A DNA stretch of 64,000 bases from Phragmites australis (Eukaryota; Streptophyta; Magnoliopsida; Poales; Poaceae), in NCBI RefSeq assembly GCF_958298935.1, contig NC_084939.1, positions 2,991,501 to 3,055,500 of the forward strand, given 5' to 3'. Under the pieces are notes generated by a model that was given only the letters and a program-made list of their open reading frames with translations, did not search any database and was not told where the DNA came from. Shown here one piece after another: positions 1-10,614 of the stretch (position 1 is the first letter of the stretch; each line of letters opens with the position of its first letter). Made by a program: the position numbers and the translations under genes.

Positions 1-296
1 GTAAAGTCTTGCAGACATGCAACATGCATGGGTAGCAATAGTAGGCATGTACTAGCAATACTGAGGTACTATATAAGTCAATGAAGACTGCTGCAGAAGT
101 AGATTTTTTTTCAGATGTTGCCATCCTTAGCATGTATGAGGAATACTGAAGGTACATGTATAATGTAGATGTATCAACATGCAAGAGCAAAATACATACA
201 AGTTCACATAGAGGATCCATAAACAAAATTAATACATGCCATATCTACAGTTATGCTATTTATCAACAAAAATAACATATGTGAAAAAAGACATAC

Positions 297-1431
297 CCCT
301 CTCTGTGATTGGATAAATCCACCTTGTACAGATTAAGTACATTGTTAAGAATAGTAACTTCCCTATATGTCAGCTTCCCAGTAGATTTTTTGAACATGAT
401 GGAGTATATACCATCAAGAAGAAAATACACATGGAGCAAAAAGTAGTCCAGCAAAAGCTTAGAAGCCATCTCACTAGCCTCAGCTCCATTATGTCCATCA
501 AATACAGCCACAACTCCCACATCAGCCTCTTTAATCCTCATCTGCTCTGCATATTGTTAGAAAGTTAGCTAGGGCCAAATTACAAACGAATAGAGAGCAT
601 GTTAAAGAGTCAAGCAGTAAATCAGAATAACTAAATTTCTTTTGAGAAATATAACTCTTTCTAAGATGTTCTATCAATTTATCAGTTCGACCAAACCAAA
701 GCTATGGTGTATCTCTCTACTATACCTTTAGAAAATTCATGGTGTTACAATCCAGACACCCAGCTATGGTGCACCACTCTGCGATAAATAACTACCACAT
801 TTGTGGTGTTACAATCCGACACTCAGCTTCTCACTCGGACACTACTACTGCACATATCATCAAAATGCCAAGCAATATCGTACAAGCACAAGCATACTGA
901 ACTATAACTTAAACAAAGGATAATTTCATAATTGATTTGTAGCTCGTTGCACCTGGCGAATAGCACCGCTACAACACAAAGCTCCTAGTACAATCCTGAA
1001 ATTTCTAACTCAGTTCACAGAATTCCTCCAAGTCCCCCGCTGATTTGAGCAACAAAACTCAAACTTTCGGTTCATAATGTGAAGAAGTACCAATTTTTTT
1101 TAACTTCGCACGTACGCGATGTACCTATGAAGGGGATGCGGATGCCGAGGGCGCAGACGGCGCGATCCTCCTGTGAGCGCCGGCGCCCGCGGTCGGCCGC
1201 CACGTGACACGCCCTCGGCGAGCTCTGGCCCCCATCCCCATCTCCTCCGGGGAGGAGGGTCCAGCGCGGGCAGTGCGCGGACTGGAACACCGCGGGCGCG
1301 CCGCCCTCGCGGTACACGGCGAGGCACGTCACTGACTCGCCCGCGCACCTCGGGAGCAGCGCCGGGAGCGCGACGAGCACGAGGAGGAGGAGGAGGAGGA
1401 GACCGCGGTGGCCGGAGACGGGCAGGGGCAT
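297..1431 (-). CDS. Protein phosphatase 2C (PP2C) family protein, 5' part; gene continues beyond the left edge
   Basis: Two exons are visible: 1431-1125 and 546-297. The donor after exon 1 is GTACAT, the acceptor of exon 2 is ATATGCAG, and the donor after exon 2 is GTATGT; phases agree (1, then 2). Exon 1 encodes a strongly hydrophobic, Leu-rich N-terminus (a run of seven Leu near residue 11), consistent with a signal peptide or anchor. A stretch near SQEDRAVCALGIRIPF follows. Exon 2 carries AVFDGHNGAEASEMAS, the PP2C motif in which the Asp and Gly of FDGH(N)G help bind the two catalytic metal ions. PP2Cs are Mg/Mn-dependent Ser/Thr phosphatases. The leader plus a Cys-containing segment before the phosphatase domain resembles a small plant PP2C subgroup (Arabidopsis At3g63320/At3g63340 type, from memory). 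The rest of the catalytic domain lies outside the window, so activity cannot be judged. The start codon at 1431 is the first in-frame ATG before the hydrophobic segment. Confidence 0.85.
1373..1402. repeat. GAG/CTC trinucleotide repeat coding the PP2C Leu tract
   Basis: A run of GAG triplets on the plus strand reads as CTC (Leu) codons in the PP2C leader. Such coding triplet repeats often vary in length between alleles. The Leu tract forms the hydrophobic core of the predicted leader. Confidence 0.8.
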
Positions 1432-2020
1432 CGGCGAGTCGCCGGCGACGGAGGAGGAGAAATGGTGACCTTAGTGGGCCCTGGGATTCTTAACTTCTAC
1501 TGCTAAAGATGGAACGTTTGGGTGGGCCGGCCCGACCCGGAATGATAATTTTCTTCGTATCCCTTCCAAGTTTGACAGTTCTAGGTTTTCTTTAAAGTTG
1601 GAGGTGACTTCCTTTTGACATTTAATTCGTCGATCGGTACGGCCAAACTCTTGCCGGATTTACCCTGGAACAGCAGCAGATTGGGATCCGAGATTAGCGT
1701 GATGCTCAAACTCTGAACATTCAGGCTCACAGAGCCAAAAAGGTCCTCTCTTTGCTCGGTCGTCTCGTCTGACTAAATCGTCTGCTAGACCTGGGCATGC
1801 ATGCATATGATGCATCTGCATACGGCCTCCTCCATAACCACGTCCGCAGGATAACAATCGTTGATGCTTGGGTCAAGATCAGAGCAGCTAAACGTCACAA
1901 ACATTCAGAAAAATGACGCTTTTCGTTCGATAAGCCGGCAAATGCTGCTCAGTTTTATCCTTCCATTTCATCTCGACTTCCATCACTGATGGGCCATCCA
2001 GTCTCCAGACAGTGATACCG

Positions 2021-2022
<2 letters not shown>

Positions 2023-2063
<41 letters not shown>
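2023..2063. repeat. (TC)n microsatellite, about 20 units
   Basis: An uninterrupted TC dinucleotide run is read directly from the sequence. It gives rise to a spurious Ser-Leu-repeat ORF. Confidence 0.95.
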
Positions 2064-2066
<3 letters not shown>

Positions 2067-2394
2067 GCCTTCACTCAAAATTCACGGACCATTCAGTTTC
2101 AGAAACTTTGGTGTACCAAAATAAAATGTGTTTTGTGGTTTCACACCAATTATATCACAACAAATCAATAATGACTGAACAATATATTAAAACAAAAATG
2201 GTCGTAAAGGAATAAAGATGGAATAACGGGGCAGTATCAATATATCGACCATCAACGTGTATTCTGTATTCAGCGAGTTCGTCGTCGGGAAAAAATGGAA
2301 GCATTTCTGAGGAGGAAAATCATCACGTAGTCCGTATTCAGCGGGTTCTTCTGGGGGGAAATGAAACATTTTTTAGGAGGAAAAAAATGAGGGC

Positions 2395-2399
2395 AAAAA
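2395..2399 (-). terminator. Pol III terminator of tRNA-Gln
   Basis: A TTTTT run on the minus strand begins three bases after the tRNA 3' end, the usual Pol III termination signal. Confidence 0.75.
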
Positions 2400-2401
2400 T
2401 A

Positions 2402-2473
2402 AGGTCCCACCGAGATTTGAACTCGGGTTACTGGATTCAGAGTCCAATGTCCTAACCGCTAGACCATGGGACC
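2402..2473 (-). tRNA. trnQ-CUG: tRNA-Gln (anticodon CTG)
   Basis: Read on the minus strand the sequence forms a 72-nt cloverleaf. The acceptor stem pairs GGTCCCA with the complementary 3' end. The D arm is around TCTAGCGGTTAGGA. The anticodon arm TTGGA / TCCAG encloses loop CTCTGAA, giving anticodon CTG. The T arm contains GAGTTCAAATCTC. The 3' CCA is not encoded, as expected for a eukaryotic nuclear gene. Five T residues follow directly on the minus strand (2399-2395), a Pol III terminator. The internal A and B boxes are intact, so the gene looks functional. Confidence 0.95.
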
Positions 2474-2994
2474 TTTGATGTGTGGTTCAGTTTTTCATTT
2501 AAATTATTAATTTCTGTTTAACCCAACGCACGCCGGACACATGAATGATTGACTGTGCGTAGGTGCGTAATAATACGACACTGAATCCTTTGATTCGAGT
2601 TGTGAAACCACAAAATCTGAATGAAAGGAAAGGGTTCCTGCATATTCGCTCGTTGTTGGTGCTTTTGGTCTTTCTTCAGAGCTCAGACCGGTCCAAGAAT
2701 TATCGCCTTATTATTAGTCTTTTTCAGAGTTGGGACAGGTCAGAAATGTCAGAGCACAGGAGCAGCACACACGCAGTGGCAGTGCTGGGTGCCATGACGC
2801 GAGCCCGGTGCACTTGCTGCTGCACGCTCCGGTCAATCTGCAGCCCACACGCGAGCTCGTCCGTGCTCACAAAACTGCAAAAGGCTGGCCGATTCGATCA
2901 AACAAAGCGCTGCAAATCCGGGCAGTTCTGCTGCGTGAACATGTCGATTCAGAATCCGGACAGCCCGGGGGAAGTGGAATGCAAAGAGATGATC

Positions 2995-3068
2995 AGAATT
3001 AGAGCTCAGTGGTCAGAGCATCTGCTTCCTAAGCAGAAAGGCCGTAGGTTCGACCCCTGCCTGCTCGC
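2995..3068 (+). tRNA. tRNA-Arg(CCT)-like sequence with degenerate acceptor stem (likely pseudogene)
   Basis: D arm GCTC...GAGC (3004-3022), anticodon arm TCTGC / GCAGA with loop TTCCTAA (anticodon CCT, Arg), and T arm GTAGG-TTCGACC-CCTGC are all well formed. A six-T run follows at 3079-3084. The first seven bases (AGAATTA) hardly pair with the seven bases before the discriminator (CTGCTCG), so the acceptor stem is broken. It may be a tRNA pseudogene, a tRNA whose 5' end was replaced by an insertion or deletion, or the head of a SINE. The internal promoter boxes look intact. Confidence 0.6.
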
Positions 3069-3207
3069 TCCACTGTCGTTTTTTCATTCATCTATTTATT
3101 GTTTTTGAAAGAACATTTATCTATTGTTTTGATCAAGGAATAATCTTCACCGCATTATTGAATTCTCTCTGAACAAGAAAAGATTTCAGAATCAATTATT
3201 TGCTAGG

Positions 3208-3571
3208 TGAATTCCACGCGCGCTGCTATGGGAATTAGAGTGTAATTTTAAATAAGTAATGAGCGAATAAACGGAATAGAAGGAACCAGCAGCAAGAATT
3301 TGTAGGTAAGAATTTCTAGTAGACAGTTCAAATATACTGGTATAAGTATGTTTATGTCTAATGAAAGATGTAAGAGATTAGTGTAATTCCATGCGCGTTG
3401 CTATGGGAATTAGAGTGTAATTTTAAATAAGTAACGAGCGAATAAATGGAATAGAAGGAACCAGCAGCAAGAATATGTAGGTAAGAATTTATAGTAGACA
3501 GTTCAAATATAGCAAATATACTGGTATAAGTATGTTTTAGTCCAATGAAAGATGTAAAGGATTAGTATGTA
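3208..3571. repeat. Tandem duplication, period about 175 bp, two copies
   Basis: The segment starting near AATTCCACGCGCGCTGCTAT is repeated 175 bp later (CTATGGGAATTAGAG begins at 3226 and 3401) with few substitutions and one small indel near 3510. It carries no coding potential that I recognise. Confidence 0.85.
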
Positions 3572-3770
3572 AAAATAATGTAGTATGAAGATGTTTTCCA
3601 TTATAAATCCAGTAATACTATGTGTATGGCCAATTCAAATAGTTGTTTATAGTTTAGTGGTCAAATTTTCTTCTTCTTTTCTTAATACACATGCACATTA
3701 TCATGGTTTGTAATTTTTTGGGTTGATGACAAGATTATACTGCTACTGTACCTTTGGAGATAACTTCAGC

Positions 3771-3944
3771 CAGTGGCGGAGCTTGACGAGGATTGCAGGG
3801 AGGCCAAGCTAAGCAAGAAGGTTGCAGGGGGCCAAATATGTATATGTTGGTTGCACGACCGACCGACAAGCATCGCACCTGAACAGAATAGCTAGAGAGC
3901 AAGGGGTCATAGCCACCTTTAGCCACAAGGAAGTTCCGCCCCTG
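3771..3944. mobile_element. hAT-type MITE, 174 bp, with 8-bp TSD
   Basis: The ends CAGTGGCGGAGCTT and AAGTTCCGCCCCTG form imperfect terminal inverted repeats. Identical 8-bp flanks ACTTCAGC lie at 3763-3770 and 3945-3952. An 8-bp TSD with CAG-type ends fits a non-autonomous hAT element. It has no coding content. Confidence 0.85.
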
Positions 3945-3952
3945 ACTTCAGC

Positions 3953-4517
3953 TACAATTTATAAAGTTTGAGCTAGTTCATAAAATGAATGGAACGAAAT
4001 GAAATTTTTACATGTGCATGCACACATGACTTATCAAGACTGTTTATTTGTGTTGATTTTTTGCTAGAGAGATAGATAAAAAAATTATAAAATATGTGAA
4101 AAAATCAACTAATAGATAAGTAGTATATTTAAAAAATAAACAATCAAAATAGATCATACATACGTAAAAATATATAAAGTTGCATTTCCCTTAATGAGAA
4201 ATAGGGCTTGACTTGCTAGTCGCAAGCTCGTGATGGGCCTAGCGATTGCAGCTACCAAGAACGAAAACATTGTGCTCGAGCCGGAAATGGCATTTGCTTC
4301 GTGCAAACACTGTTGACGTGTCCTGATGAAGGCCTGGTATTTCAGCCCCATTAGGTTTCTTAGTTCAAAAATTATGAAGGTAGAGTGATAGGAGAGCTTA
4401 ACTATTGTAGTGTGTGGCACCTCCTTATAAAGTTTGTACGAATTGTTTTAGATAACAGAATAAAATAATCACAGCCTCTGTGTACTCCTCTGTATCCTTA
4501 TATGCACGTAACCGTAG
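3953..4517. other. AT-rich intergenic DNA
   Basis: No gene, RNA or classified repeat is supported. Short ORFs are present but unrecognised. Confidence 0.5.
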
Positions 4518-4520
4518 TAA

Positions 4521-4820
4521 GGGTCTGTTTGTTTGAGCTTCTGTTTTTGGCTTCTCTGAAAAGCTGTGTTTTTGGTTTTTCTGAAAAGTTATTTTTGAAA
4601 ATAGGCTGTTGGTTTCTACAATAAATTTTTGGCTTCTCAGCACATAACTTTTCAAAAAAGCTACTCTCAACGAGCTTCTCAGCTTTTAGTTCATTTTCCT
4701 CAGAAGCAGCTTCTGATTTCTCCAGAAACCACTTCTCAGTAAACCCGTTTATTCTGACTTCTAGCTTCTAGACTTCTGACAGAAGCAGAAGCCAGAAGCA
4801 GCTGAAAAACAAACAGACCC
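4521..4820. mobile_element. Tourist (PIF/Harbinger-type) MITE, 300 bp
   Basis: The terminal inverted repeat begins GGGTCTGTTTGTTTGAGC and is matched at the other end by the complement of AACAAACAGACCC. TAA TSDs lie at 4518-4520 and 4821-4823. Both features are diagnostic of Tourist-like elements. The interior is rich in CTTCTGA/TCAGAAG motifs and could fold into a long hairpin. Confidence 0.9.
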
Positions 4821-4823
4821 TAA

Positions 4824-6642
4824 GTTTTATTTTTGTCTGCTCATGATGGTTCATAAGAATCACTTGTAAATAGATGGCGGTACACGTATATAATTATAAA
4901 GTAGTATTGTCAATTTTAACTATTTTAGATGGTCAAAATAAGTTACTTAATGTTAAAAAAAATAGCCTACTACATGTGCACCACCTTAGCTAAAGTAGCT
5001 TCGCCACAAGTTTGCACGAGAGTTGTACGTCAAGTGTTTATCTTATGTTCCCAAAATTAAATAATGGGATCGTACAAACTACAAGGCTTTCGATTTCAGG
5101 GCCTTTGGCTAAGTTTCAGCTTGAACCTTTTGTGCTCGAGAAGCCGATGCTAAGTTTCAGCCTATCACCATAAGCTATTTTTAGATTATCCTAATCATTT
5201 TTTCTTTATTTCATTTTTTTTCGTTCACATTTCCTTTATTTTTATCCATCTACAACAGCTTTACTTTGAAGGAAATTATGAAGGGAGAGGAGAGATAATA
5301 TTGTCCTGAAGTGAATGACCATAAGAATCCCTTCGTAACGAAAACCGTAAAGAAAAAAAACATTAGAGCACCGAAAAAAATGAAAATTTCATCGTGAAAA
5401 GATTCTGATCCTAAAAAAACCCGTTAAAAATAGTCTTCTCCTCACTTCGTTTTCATTCCATGCTCACCGATAGCCGCCACCACCCGTGAAGGACTCAACA
5501 AATTCACATCGTTTTCTCTAATGTGCCTCTCAATGGAAGCTTGCCACTGAAAACCCGTCACAAAAACTGGATGCGGCCGCTGCTCCGTGACGTTTTCTTG
5601 ACAATTGTCGATCGGCAGTTCGCACAAAAGGGTAAAATAGAAGGCCAAACTTTTTGTCATTTCTGCCTGGATGGTTACAACCTATCACCTAACTAGCCCA
5701 GATTTCTCGTTTATAAATGACGATGGCCGCGTTGGAGATCTTGTTGATAGGACATGGGATCGTATTTGTTGAGATTGTTAGGCAGCAAACCAACGAAGAT
5801 GTAAAAAGATTTAAACAAAGATAAGAGGCATTCAGCCGGCCAGACCGAAATAATGTAAAAATAAAATTGTCAAAGGATTTGGATCCAGATCCCCTATGAT
5901 GTATGCATCAGGAGATAATCATCGCCTTTGATGCTTGAGTCAAATCAGAGCAGTTAAGGTCAACTTTAACAGAGATAGTATCTGTATTTTTTACTTCCTG
6001 CTATAGTAAAATATCTCTCCACTGGATACTCCAAATGTACTTTTTCACAGCTACAGTAATACACCCGGGACGGAGGGGACGGCAAATTTGCTACCTACTG
6101 TAGCATGTCTCATCACTGTACACTGAGTATGCACGTGGGTTCAGGAGAGGAGGAAAGTAATAAAATATCAAAAATATGATGTCTGTTGGAGATGAAAAAA
6201 TAAAAAATACTGTAATAGTGTTAGAAAATACTGTAATAGTGTTATAGAATGTAGATTTTTTTGAGTTTCTGTTAGCCTTAATCAACAACCAAGGAGCATG
6301 TATGCACATGTGCAATCAGGGATCAGCAAGCTGCCAAGGTCTGACAATTTTGTGCCGACAAAAGCTTCCATTCTTTTCCCATTACATTTACACATGAGAT
6401 AGTCAAAACTTTTTGGAACATGAGCTGGTACATTAGGAGGCTTAATCACAGATTGACAATAATTTACTAAAAGGGGACTATGATGAACAACATATCTAAT
6501 TGAGAACACAAGAAATGGGGTTGGTTTTGAAGGGGGGGCCTAAATGGCTTCTCTATCCTTACATTGTTCTGCTGTGTATGGTACAAAACATACACTGGTA
6601 TGGTTGGTTGGCTACGAGAACTCCTGTATGTACACCATGGGC
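4824..6642. other. Intergenic DNA downstream of the ETO1-like gene
   Basis: No gene is supported. A segment at about 5325-5440 resembles 60049-60165 (see findings). A short tandem repeat of an approximately 21-bp unit (ACTGTAATAGTGTTA) lies at 6208-6250. The 3' UTR of the ETO1-like gene should lie to the left of 6643. Confidence 0.5.
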
Positions 6643-9600
6643 TCAGGGTTCCTGGCTGTTCACCCGGTGGTGAAGCTCGAGCATCTCCTGGTGGTTGGGG
6701 TCCACGGAGAGGGCTGCGCGGCAGTCCCGGAGGGCGCAAGAGATGTTGCCGATGTGCTCATGGAAGGCAGCACGCAGGTGAAGCAGGTTGAGGTCCGCCT
6801 TGAAGGTGATCGCCTTTGTCAGCTCCGTGATGGCCTCTTTCTCCTTGTGGTTGTCCATCAGCACTGGGTACCAAATCAGCTAATTCATGGACTGAATGAA
6901 ATATATTATGGTTGTTACACCTACTGATCACATTGGACATAGAACACATTGACTTCTTACCAGCTTATGTTAGGAACTAGGGCAGTTGGTTAGTTGAAGT
7001 AGCACAAAACACTGGGAGTTGGGCACAGATGAGCTACATCTATTAACAAATAAAACTACTGTATCCAGAATTTTATATCCCAAGTTTCAATCTGCATTGA
7101 AACTGGTGGTCTATAATCGTGTCACAGCTTAGGTTTGTCATACCAAAATTATAATGAACTGGATGTGCCATGCAGGAAGCAGCGCTTACCAGCAGCACGG
7201 TATCTGTAGGGGTAGACTCGCAGAGGATCAAGTTTGGTGACCATCTGCAAATCCGCTTTTGTTAGCTCCCGGTCACAGTATTCTGATCTCTTCTCGTATG
7301 CTGATGCATTGTTCCTGGCCTTCTCTATTAGCTTGGTCATTTCATCATATGCACCAGTTCTGTTGTTCCTGAGGAAATGAACCCTTGCAAGGCCTTGATG
7401 CGCTCTAGTGTGGCCAATCTTTAGGGCATTGATGTAGCATTCAGCTGCCAGGTCTAGCTTCCCGCAATCCACATAAACACTCCCAAGGTTGTTCAGAGCC
7501 TACAACATGTTCAATAATTGTGCATAAGATGCAGTTATGACCCCTTTCTGAACATCTCAAGCAGTTAAGATGAAAACAAAAATTATGCATTTCTTTCAGT
7601 TAGAAATTGAAAGGGACAGATGTTATCGGATGTTCTAACTCAATAAACAGGACAATCACACTTAGGAAATTAAATCACCATTGGAGCGTAAGCCCAGTTG
7701 ATGATCATTTGCCATGTTAGGAGCACCAGGACAACCATTTTTAATGTTGAGAGTGCCGTTCAATACTAAATGCACCAATGAATAGGACATCTTAACTTCC
7801 TAACAAAAGTATGCCAACACCTGGCAAATGAACAAGTGCATATGTGAAGTGCGAAAGCAATAGAAAGAATTCGAGACCACTCAACAAACAAAGGCAACAA
7901 ATTTCCACTCCATATTATCCCAAGACAGCGTTGTGATGAAACCCTCAGCAAATTTTATGAGTTGCAATTATATTCCTATTTTTGGTACAAGACCTCTTAG
8001 ATCTCTACATTTGCAACATGTCATGGCAAAAACAGGACCAGAGCTCCTTATCATGCACGATCTGTTTGGCTAGGTAGAATTGAGAAAAAAGATGTTGGGG
8101 AGAAAGAACCATACCTGACCCTTCCGGAGTCTATCTGAGGGACACCGTAATGCATCTTCTAGAAGTGATACAACTGTAGCTGAGGTAGAAGGATCGAGAC
8201 TCGAATCGGCCAAGGCATAAGCTTTTAGAAAGAATGCCTCAAATGACCTCTGTATTGTAATGGATGCTTCCGCTTTCTGCAATCCTTCCTCGCAGTGACC
8301 AGTATCATACAATATCCATCCTTCATAAACAAGTCGTTCATGATCACTTGCCGCATGCTCACGAGCGAGCTGCAAGCTGCGCATCGCAGCCTCAGGACAA
8401 TTTAATCTGGTAAAAAAAATGAAATTGTATTAATCCTAACGCCCCAGATACTGCTGCCAAAAAATAAGGCCATGCTTTACGTTACCACACGAGGCATGTG
8501 CAAACATTCTAATCAGCCAACCATGTGCAGTAGCAATAGTATGACAATTATTGACCGACTCTATTGTACTGAATTGTGCTAACTATTATTCTGTGAAATA
8601 ACATAAACTAATTCAGTTACCTGAGAAGCAGCAAAGATTGCCTAAAGTACAAAACCCCTTTAGCAGCATCTGACTCCAGCATTTGATATATGACAGAGAG
8701 GGATCCTATATCATCCACAGATGACCACCGATCATAAAGCTGCATCCAACAGTCAGCAGTTGTCCACTGCTCTACATTCTCCAGCACAAGCATACGCAGC
8801 TGCTTGGCAGACACCCGGCCACCAATCATACGATAATCTGGATCAAGCGTGAGGATTGCCTGCACATCACATAAGGCAGCTCTATAATCCTCAAGAGCAA
8901 GGTAGCAACAGAACCTTAGTTCTAAACATTCCAACACCACCTTGAATCCCAGGATCCTGTTGATCTCCATCAGTGCAGCTTCTACACTTTGCCTTTTCAT
9001 CAAAGATGCAGCTCGAAACATATACGGATATGTAAGAGTAGGGTCCAACTCAGTAGCCTTCTTAAGATTTTCTAACTTGCTATCACCATCCAAATATAAT
9101 GCTCTCTCTTGATACATCCATCCAAGAGGCCACCGAGATGACATCACGGAGTCTAGCAACTTGAGAGCAAAATGCTTATTACCCCTCAGAGAGGCCAATC
9201 TAGCCAAACCAACTACCGAATAGAGATGACCAGCAGAAAAGGCAGCATTGAACAGGTGCTCAGCTTCAGCATAATCTTTCCTTAGCAATCTCGTGCATGC
9301 AAGCTGATGTAAGGCCAACTGCTTCTGTCTAGAATCTGATGCTGACTCCACCAACTTTTCCAAGAAACTTACAGTGACATCCGATGTCGTGTTGATGCTC
9401 ATGGAGACTTCACTAAGAAGGCAATATAGGGAGAAAGATGCATTGCCAACCATTGTCAATCTCTGCTGCTTATTTGCACAGGAGAATATCCTAACCACTT
9501 GTTCATCATTCAAGCATTCTGGAAGTTCATTCAAGAGCACTTGTAAGCATGAAGCAGCAAGGATGGAACAGTCCAGCTCAAGAGCACATTCCATGAAGTC

Positions 9601-10614
9601 TATAGCATCTTGCCTTGAACAGACAAAAGAAGCAAGCTTTCGCTCACAGGCGTCCTTGAGGCCCTTGCAGCAAAACTTATTGGCAAAATCAAGCATTTCC
9701 AAAATAGCATCTGCTGACAAATATGGTAGTCTTCCTGACAGGCTGAATTTACTGATCGCCCTCATGCAAATAGGGGAGATGCCATTTCGAGACATGTCAA
9801 TGACCTCAAGATATGATTCCCTAAATCCGCCATTAAGCATCGCATACAGTGGAGTTGACAAAGCTGCAAGCTTCCGCCGATCACATGCAATCATATCATC
9901 TCTTATCTGGAAATGAACCACTGCAGAGCCCCGGAATTCATCAGACCCATCATCATAGCTCATTTCATGTGATTCTGTGGAGACCTGCGACACGAAATCC
10001 AGTAGCCTGAACTCCTGAGAACACTTGCCGCACGAGCTGAGAAGGTCGGATATCGCCTCCTCCCCTTTCTTCTCGTACTTCAGCCACGCCCCAAAGATCA
10101 CCTTCTCATGTATCGTGCTCGCCTTCTCCCACGCGGACTGGAGGCTCCTCCGTGACAGCTTGGCCTCCCCGAGGCCACCGAAGACCTGAAATTGGAGCAG
10201 GTACAGGCAGGACTTCTCATCCGGAGAGCAAGACTCCAGCTCCTCATGTATCTGAGCCAGTATATCAACATAGTCCACGGGCTTGAAGTGCGGAAGAACA
10301 GCCGGTTCTGGCATCTTCATCAGAGACTCTCTGCATCACAGACATCAGGAGAGAAAAGAGATGAAAATCAGCCGATTTTTCACAGAAAAAAAAACATCAG
10401 AACCTAAAAGATTGAATCTTGAGCAACACAATTCAGCCAGAACAAGCACATCCTGTGAAATCAAGCTAGAAATCAGGAACGCTTACATGGAGGAGCCGCC
10501 AGCATGACCGGAGAACTTGGAGAGCTTCCCTCTCTCGAGGGGCAGCCATGAGTGGGGCGCGGAGTGGAGCTTGGTCTCCTTGCAGGTCGACTCGGAGAAG
10601 AAGAGCTTCCTCAT
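6643..10614 (-). CDS. EOL1: ETO1-like protein (BTB/POZ and TPR domains), ethylene-biosynthesis regulator
   Basis: Five coding exons: 10614-10487, 10330-8621, 8406-8115, 7499-7190 and 6863-6643. All introns are GT-AG and phases match throughout, giving 886 aa plus stop. The start is the ATG before RKLFFSESTCKETK; exon 1 joins through SSIESLM to the VLPHFKPVDYVD segment typical of the family. A BTB/POZ domain lies at about residues 177-281 (SAVVHFQIRDDMIACDRRKL onward). TPR-type helices fill the C-terminal half, for example KGVLYFRQSLLLLR, LVYEGWILYDTGHCEEGL and LARVHFLRNNRTGAYDEM. In Arabidopsis, ETO1 and its paralogues bind type-2 ACC synthases through the TPRs and CUL3 through the BTB, promoting ACS degradation and limiting ethylene. 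The length is close to that of EOL1 (about 888 aa) and shorter than ETO1 (951). Which paralogue this is remains an inference. No frameshift or premature stop is seen. Confidence 0.93.

Larger units (their letters stand above)
1432..2401. other. Intergenic region between the PP2C start and tRNA-Gln
   Basis: No supported gene. The part next to 1431 should hold the PP2C promoter and 5' leader; GGGCC-type motifs are seen near 1475 and 1523 (TGGGCC class). A long TC microsatellite lies at 2023-2063. Short ORFs here have no recognisable content. Confidence 0.6.

Noticed and set aside
2563..3108. 181-codon ORF spanning the tRNA-Arg-like sequence
   Set aside because: Runs through a tRNA-like structure, has no domain, and is the kind of open frame expected by chance.
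9374..9916. 180-codon plus-strand ORF inside the ETO1-like gene
   Set aside because: Antisense shadow of exon 2, whose own frame is clearly the conserved one.
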